Assembly: GCF_009900745.1 (NCBI RefSeq)
Contig: NZ_WXVU01000001.1
Coordinates: 786,518-850,517 of the forward strand
Direction: 5' to 3'
Origin: Chryseobacterium sp. c4a
GTDB taxonomy: Bacteria; Bacteroidota; Bacteroidia; Flavobacteriales; Weeksellaceae
Length of the DNA: 64,000 nt
This document shows, piece by piece, positions 61,461-64,000 of this stretch (positions within the stretch are counted from its first letter, which is position 1; the number at the start of each line of letters is the position of its first letter). The position numbers and the translations under genes are program-made. The notes beneath the pieces were generated by a model. The model searched no databases and was not told where the DNA came from. It saw nothing but the letters and a program-made list of their open reading frames with translations.

Positions 61461-61487
61461 AAAAAAACCAACAGAACTTCTGTTGGT
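61461..61487 (-). terminator. Terminator downstream of cdd
   Basis: ACCAACAGAA and TTCTGTTGGT pair around one base, with A7 on the left that becomes T7 on the minus strand. It lies about 110 bp after the cytidine deaminase stop. Confidence 0.8.
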
Positions 61488-61595
61488 CTAATCATATAAA
61501 ACTTACCATAAAATGTAAGTCCATATTATTTTAAATATCACAGCGAAGGCTGAATATTTATTTTAAAATCATGTTTGCAATTCTACAAATTGATC

Positions 61596-62078
61596 TTATA
61601 AAAATGTAGAATCAAAATAGAAAGGCAATAAGTCCTTTACCGCATGCACTTTCACAACCTCTTCATTCATACTTGAGAAATAAAGATCGATGTTTTCGTC
61701 TTGCTTGGTTTCGTATTCTATTAAACTCTGACGGCAGGCTCCACAAGGTGGAATTGGCGGGTTTTTCTCATGAAACTCCTTTGGCCCACCCACTACGAAG
61801 ATCTTTTTTACCTTCACATTAGGAAAGTTGGCTGCTACCCAGAAAAGAGTAGTTCTCTCTGCGCAAAGTCCTGAAGGAAAAGCTGCATTTTCCTGATTGT
61901 TTCCGGAATAGATTTCTCCATTCTCAAGCAGCACAGCACAGCCTACAAAAAACTGAGAGTAGGGTGCGTAAGCATTTTCACGAGCCTCTTTGGCTCTTTC
62001 AAATAATGTTTTTTCTATATCACTCAGTTCACTGCTATTTTTAAAATATTCGTAACTGATCTGTATGTCTTTTTTCAT
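61596..62078 (-). CDS. cdd: Cytidine deaminase
   Basis: This 160-aa cytoplasmic enzyme deaminates cytidine and deoxycytidine. It has the zinc and catalytic motif Cys72-Ala-Glu74 (GLCAERTTLFW) and the second pair Cys112 and Cys115 in PCGACRQS. Also typical are YAPYSQFFVGCAVLLENG and the GNNQENAAFPSG loop. Length is that of the homotetrameric type. It is monocistronic. Confidence 0.95.
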   Translation of the reverse strand: MKKDIQISYEYFKNSSELSDIEKTLFERAKEARENAYAPYSQFFVGCAVLLENGEIYSGNNQENAAFPSGLCAERTTLFWVAANFPNVKVKKIFVVGGPKEFHEKNPPIPPCGACRQSLIEYETKQDENIDLYFSSMNEEVVKVHAVKDLLPFYFDSTFL

Positions 62079-62177
62079 ATATTGTACAGTAAAAAAGGGG
62101 GGTAAAATTAGTTCTTTTTAATGAGGTGGGCAATATTTTATTCTTCCAATGAAAAGTTCAATTTTTAAAGCAATAAA

Positions 62178-63230
62178 ATGTTATATACTCCAATAGAATT
62201 CAGGAAGGTAGAGTTGAAAAACCGCTGGGTAATGTCTCCCATGTGTATGTATTCATGTGAAAACGGAATGGCCAATGACTTCCATTTTGTGCATTACGGA
62301 AGTAGGGCACAGGGTGGAACCGGGCTACTTATGGTAGAAGCTACAGGGGTGGAACCAAGAGGAAGAATTACCAATCACTGCATGGGAATTTGGAATGATG
62401 AACAAGCGGAAAAACTACAGCGAATTGTAGAATTTGTTCACCAAAATTCAGATAGTAAGATAGGAATCCAGCTGGCTCATGCAGGAAGAAAAGGCTCTAC
62501 ATGGAATAATCTGCAAATTTCTGTTGAAGAAGGTTGGGAAACCATTGCGCCAAGTTCTATTCCTTATCATCCGTCAGAAAGAATTCCACACGCTTTGAGT
62601 ACTGCTGAGGTAAAGGAACAGGTTCATTATTTTAAAAAAGCAGCCCGAAGAGCTGTAGCAGCAGGTTTTGATGTTATTGAAATTCATGGAGCACATGGAT
62701 ATCTTATCCATCAGTTTTTATCTCCATTATCCAATATCCGAACTGATGAATACGGCGGAAGTTTTGAAAACAGAATCCGATTTCTCCTTGAAATTGTAGA
62801 TGCTGTGAATGAGGAATTAAACGAAAATACAGCACTTTTTGTAAGGATTTCCGGAACTGAATATGCTGAAAATGGATGGGATATTGAGGATAGTGTTGCC
62901 CTTGCAAAAGTTTTAAAAGAGCATTCCGTTGATCTTGTAGATGTATCGAGTGGTGGCAATATTCATGGAGCAAAAATTTCAGTTTTCAACGGCTATCAGG
63001 TTCCGTTTTCTTCTCAGATAAAAATTGAAGCTGGTGTGAAAACCGGAGCAGTAGGATTAATTACAAAAGTTGAGCAGGCAGAGGAAATTCTTCAGAGCGG
63101 AGAGGCAGACCTGATTTTTGTGGCAAGAGAAATTTTAAGAAATCCATACCTTGCAGTTCAGGGAAGCTTTGAGATGAAAGAAGACTGCTTTTTTCCACAT
63201 CAATATACAAGAGCTAAAATCTCTTCATAA
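62178..63230 (+). CDS. Old Yellow Enzyme-type NAD(P)H:flavin oxidoreductase (YqjM/NamA-like)
   Basis: This 350-aa cytoplasmic FMN enzyme has the YqjM/NamA pattern: KNRWVMSPMCMYSCENGMA with the redox-sensing Cys, GIQLAHAGRKGS, and IEIHGAHGYLIHQFLSPLSN with the His pair for substrate, then FVRISGTEYAENGWD and IKIEAGVKTG and VAREILRNPYLA. It reduces activated C=C bonds of enones with NAD(P)H. The physiological substrate is unknown. It stands alone with a short gap to the next gene. Confidence 0.93.
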   Translation: MLYTPIEFRKVELKNRWVMSPMCMYSCENGMANDFHFVHYGSRAQGGTGLLMVEATGVEPRGRITNHCMGIWNDEQAEKLQRIVEFVHQNSDSKIGIQLAHAGRKGSTWNNLQISVEEGWETIAPSSIPYHPSERIPHALSTAEVKEQVHYFKKAARRAVAAGFDVIEIHGAHGYLIHQFLSPLSNIRTDEYGGSFENRIRFLLEIVDAVNEELNENTALFVRISGTEYAENGWDIEDSVALAKVLKEHSVDLVDVSSGGNIHGAKISVFNGYQVPFSSQIKIEAGVKTGAVGLITKVEQAEEILQSGEADLIFVAREILRNPYLAVQGSFEMKEDCFFPHQYTRAKISS

Positions 63231-63259
63231 TACGATCAGAACATTATAATGCTAAGAAA

Positions 63260-63538
63260 ATGAACATAGAAGACTTTATGCTAACCTGCCCCAGTAAGAA
63301 ATTTCTGGGCGTGGAATGTTTGGGATGTGGTGCTCAGCGAGCCATCGTTTTGGTCTTTGAAGGAAAGTTTTCGGAAGCATTTAAAATGTATCCGGCAGTA
63401 TATACTGTATTGCTGTTCTTTTTTATTTTAGGACTAAGTGTTATCGATCAGAAAAGAAAGTATTCATCGGTTCTTATGAAGCTGGTGATCGTTAACCTCG
63501 TGATTGCTGTTATTTCTTATGTTTATAAACATTTTTGA
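63260..63538 (+). CDS. DUF2752 small membrane protein
   Basis: This 92-aa protein has the DUF2752 signature: CPSKKFLGVECLGCGAQRAI (about 10-29) followed by helices YTVLLFFFILGLSVI and LVIVNLVIAVISYVYKHF. It is a small inner-membrane protein of unknown function found widely in Bacteroidota and other bacteria. It begins 29 bp after the preceding gene, so it may be read through. Confidence 0.85.
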   Translation: MNIEDFMLTCPSKKFLGVECLGCGAQRAIVLVFEGKFSEAFKMYPAVYTVLLFFFILGLSVIDQKRKYSSVLMKLVIVNLVIAVISYVYKHF

Positions 63539-63671
63539 TTATATTTTAGAGAATATTAAAAATTGAAGCTGTTTTTTTAATATTATTTAATTCTAAAAGA
63601 ACGAAAGTCGTAGAATTACTACAATTTTTGAAACAGTGGTCTTAAAACTTTTTAAATTAGAACATGAACTC

Positions 63672-63679
63672 TATCTTTG
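63672..63679 (+). promoter_or_regulatory. -7 element upstream of tssD
   Basis: TATCTTTG matches TAnnTTTG and lies 52 bp before the tssD start codon. The -33 region is weak (no clear TTTG). Confidence 0.5.
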
Positions 63680-63731
63680 TTATGAGAAATCCTTTAAACA
63701 GGGCTATCATTAATGATTTAAATTTAAGAAT

Positions 63732-64000
63732 ATGGCAGGAAATTCAAGAGGAATCTTAAAATTCAATGGAGGTGAAGGTCAGAAGTTATTAAAACTTAAT
63801 TACAGCGTTTCAAGAGCTACTGATGTTTCAGGACGTGTAGCATCAGATCCGTCAAATGCACTGATTAAAGTAACCATCGAAGCAACAGAAAAATCTGATG
63901 TTTTGGAAAGTTTACTAAACAGCAAATATAAACCTACAACAGGAGAAATCAATTTCAATAAATCTCACGAAGAAGGAACATTAATTACTTTGAAATGGGA
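63732..64000 (+). CDS. tssD: T6SS tube protein TssD (Hcp), N-terminal part
   Basis: The frame from the ATG at 63732 runs off the right edge after 89 codons. It reads MAGNSRGILKFNGGEG, then KLLKLNYSVSRATDVSGR, then VASDPSNALIKVTIEATEK, and later GEINFNKSHEEGTLITLKW. The two-strand start and the D-x-S/T-G-R-V turn are typical of TssD/Hcp proteins of the Bacteroidota (type iii) type VI system. It probably builds the inner tube or carries an effector. The gene is partial here, and no other T6SS gene is in the window. Confidence 0.85.
   Translation, partial: MAGNSRGILKFNGGEGQKLLKLNYSVSRATDVSGRVASDPSNALIKVTIEATEKSDVLESLLNSKYKPTTGEINFNKSHEEGTLITLKW

Overview
The window looks like one contiguous chromosomal piece of a Chryseobacterium-type flavobacterium (Bacteroidota, Weeksellaceae). 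The evidence is the AT-rich sequence, promoter -7 elements of the TAnnTTTG type, the gliding proteins GldB and GldC, a T9SS sorting-tail protein, a PafA-type alkaline phosphatase, and a TssD tube protein of the Bacteroidota type VI system at the right edge. I saw no rRNA, tRNA, transposase or CRISPR array. The genes are mostly metabolic or envelope genes in short operons, with several accessory loci between them.

Region by region. 1-4.4 kb holds the most unusual locus: a 61-aa precursor with a double-glycine leader and a polyglutamine/QTP-repeat core, an intergenic terminator hairpin, a small secreted protein, a JmjC/cupin-like putative oxygenase with a winged-helix-like tail, and a C39-peptidase ABC exporter. 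4.4-15.6 kb carries small lipoproteins, a cupin/DoxX pair, an AraC regulator, a thioredoxin-like protein, a duplicated pair of small-membrane-protein plus soluble-protein genes (two of them under 60 codons), a nucleoid-associated protein and a cyclase-family protein. 16-22 kb is a dicarboxylate module: succinate dehydrogenase (sdhC, sdhA, sdhB), a DASS transporter and a porin. 22-27.5 kb has a choloylglycine-hydrolase-family acylase, a bacteriophytochrome kinase with its heme oxygenase, and malate dehydrogenase.

27.6-37.5 kb is a patchwork of lipoproteins, a thioesterase, a GNAT gene with an in-frame amber stop, a Crp-like regulator, a second double-glycine peptide (cysteine-rich, with no transporter beside it), an M28 peptidase and uncharacterised genes. 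37.5-46.8 kb holds pafA, a pair of TPR membrane proteins (one with an AraC domain) facing a T9SS-exported protein, and a B12 uptake unit: promoter, cobalamin riboswitch, BtuB-like receptor and a beta-propeller lipoprotein. 46.9-52.3 kb has CCA transferase, tsaC, DinB, GNAT and a trans-sulfuration enzyme, with an intergenic repeat cluster at 49.6-50 kb. 52.3-56.8 kb has gldC and gldB separated by an ABC transporter whose permease is fused to a TlpA-type thioredoxin. 56.9-64 kb has an EF-hand/LRR protein, two GNATs, nadE, a barnase / archaemetzincin-like lipoprotein / barstar operon, cytidine deaminase, an Old Yellow Enzyme, a DUF2752 protein and the start of tssD.

The best candidates for an undescribed system are the polyglutamine peptide locus at the left end, the ABC-TlpA fusion inside the gldB-gldC interval, and the barnase/metzincin/barstar operon.
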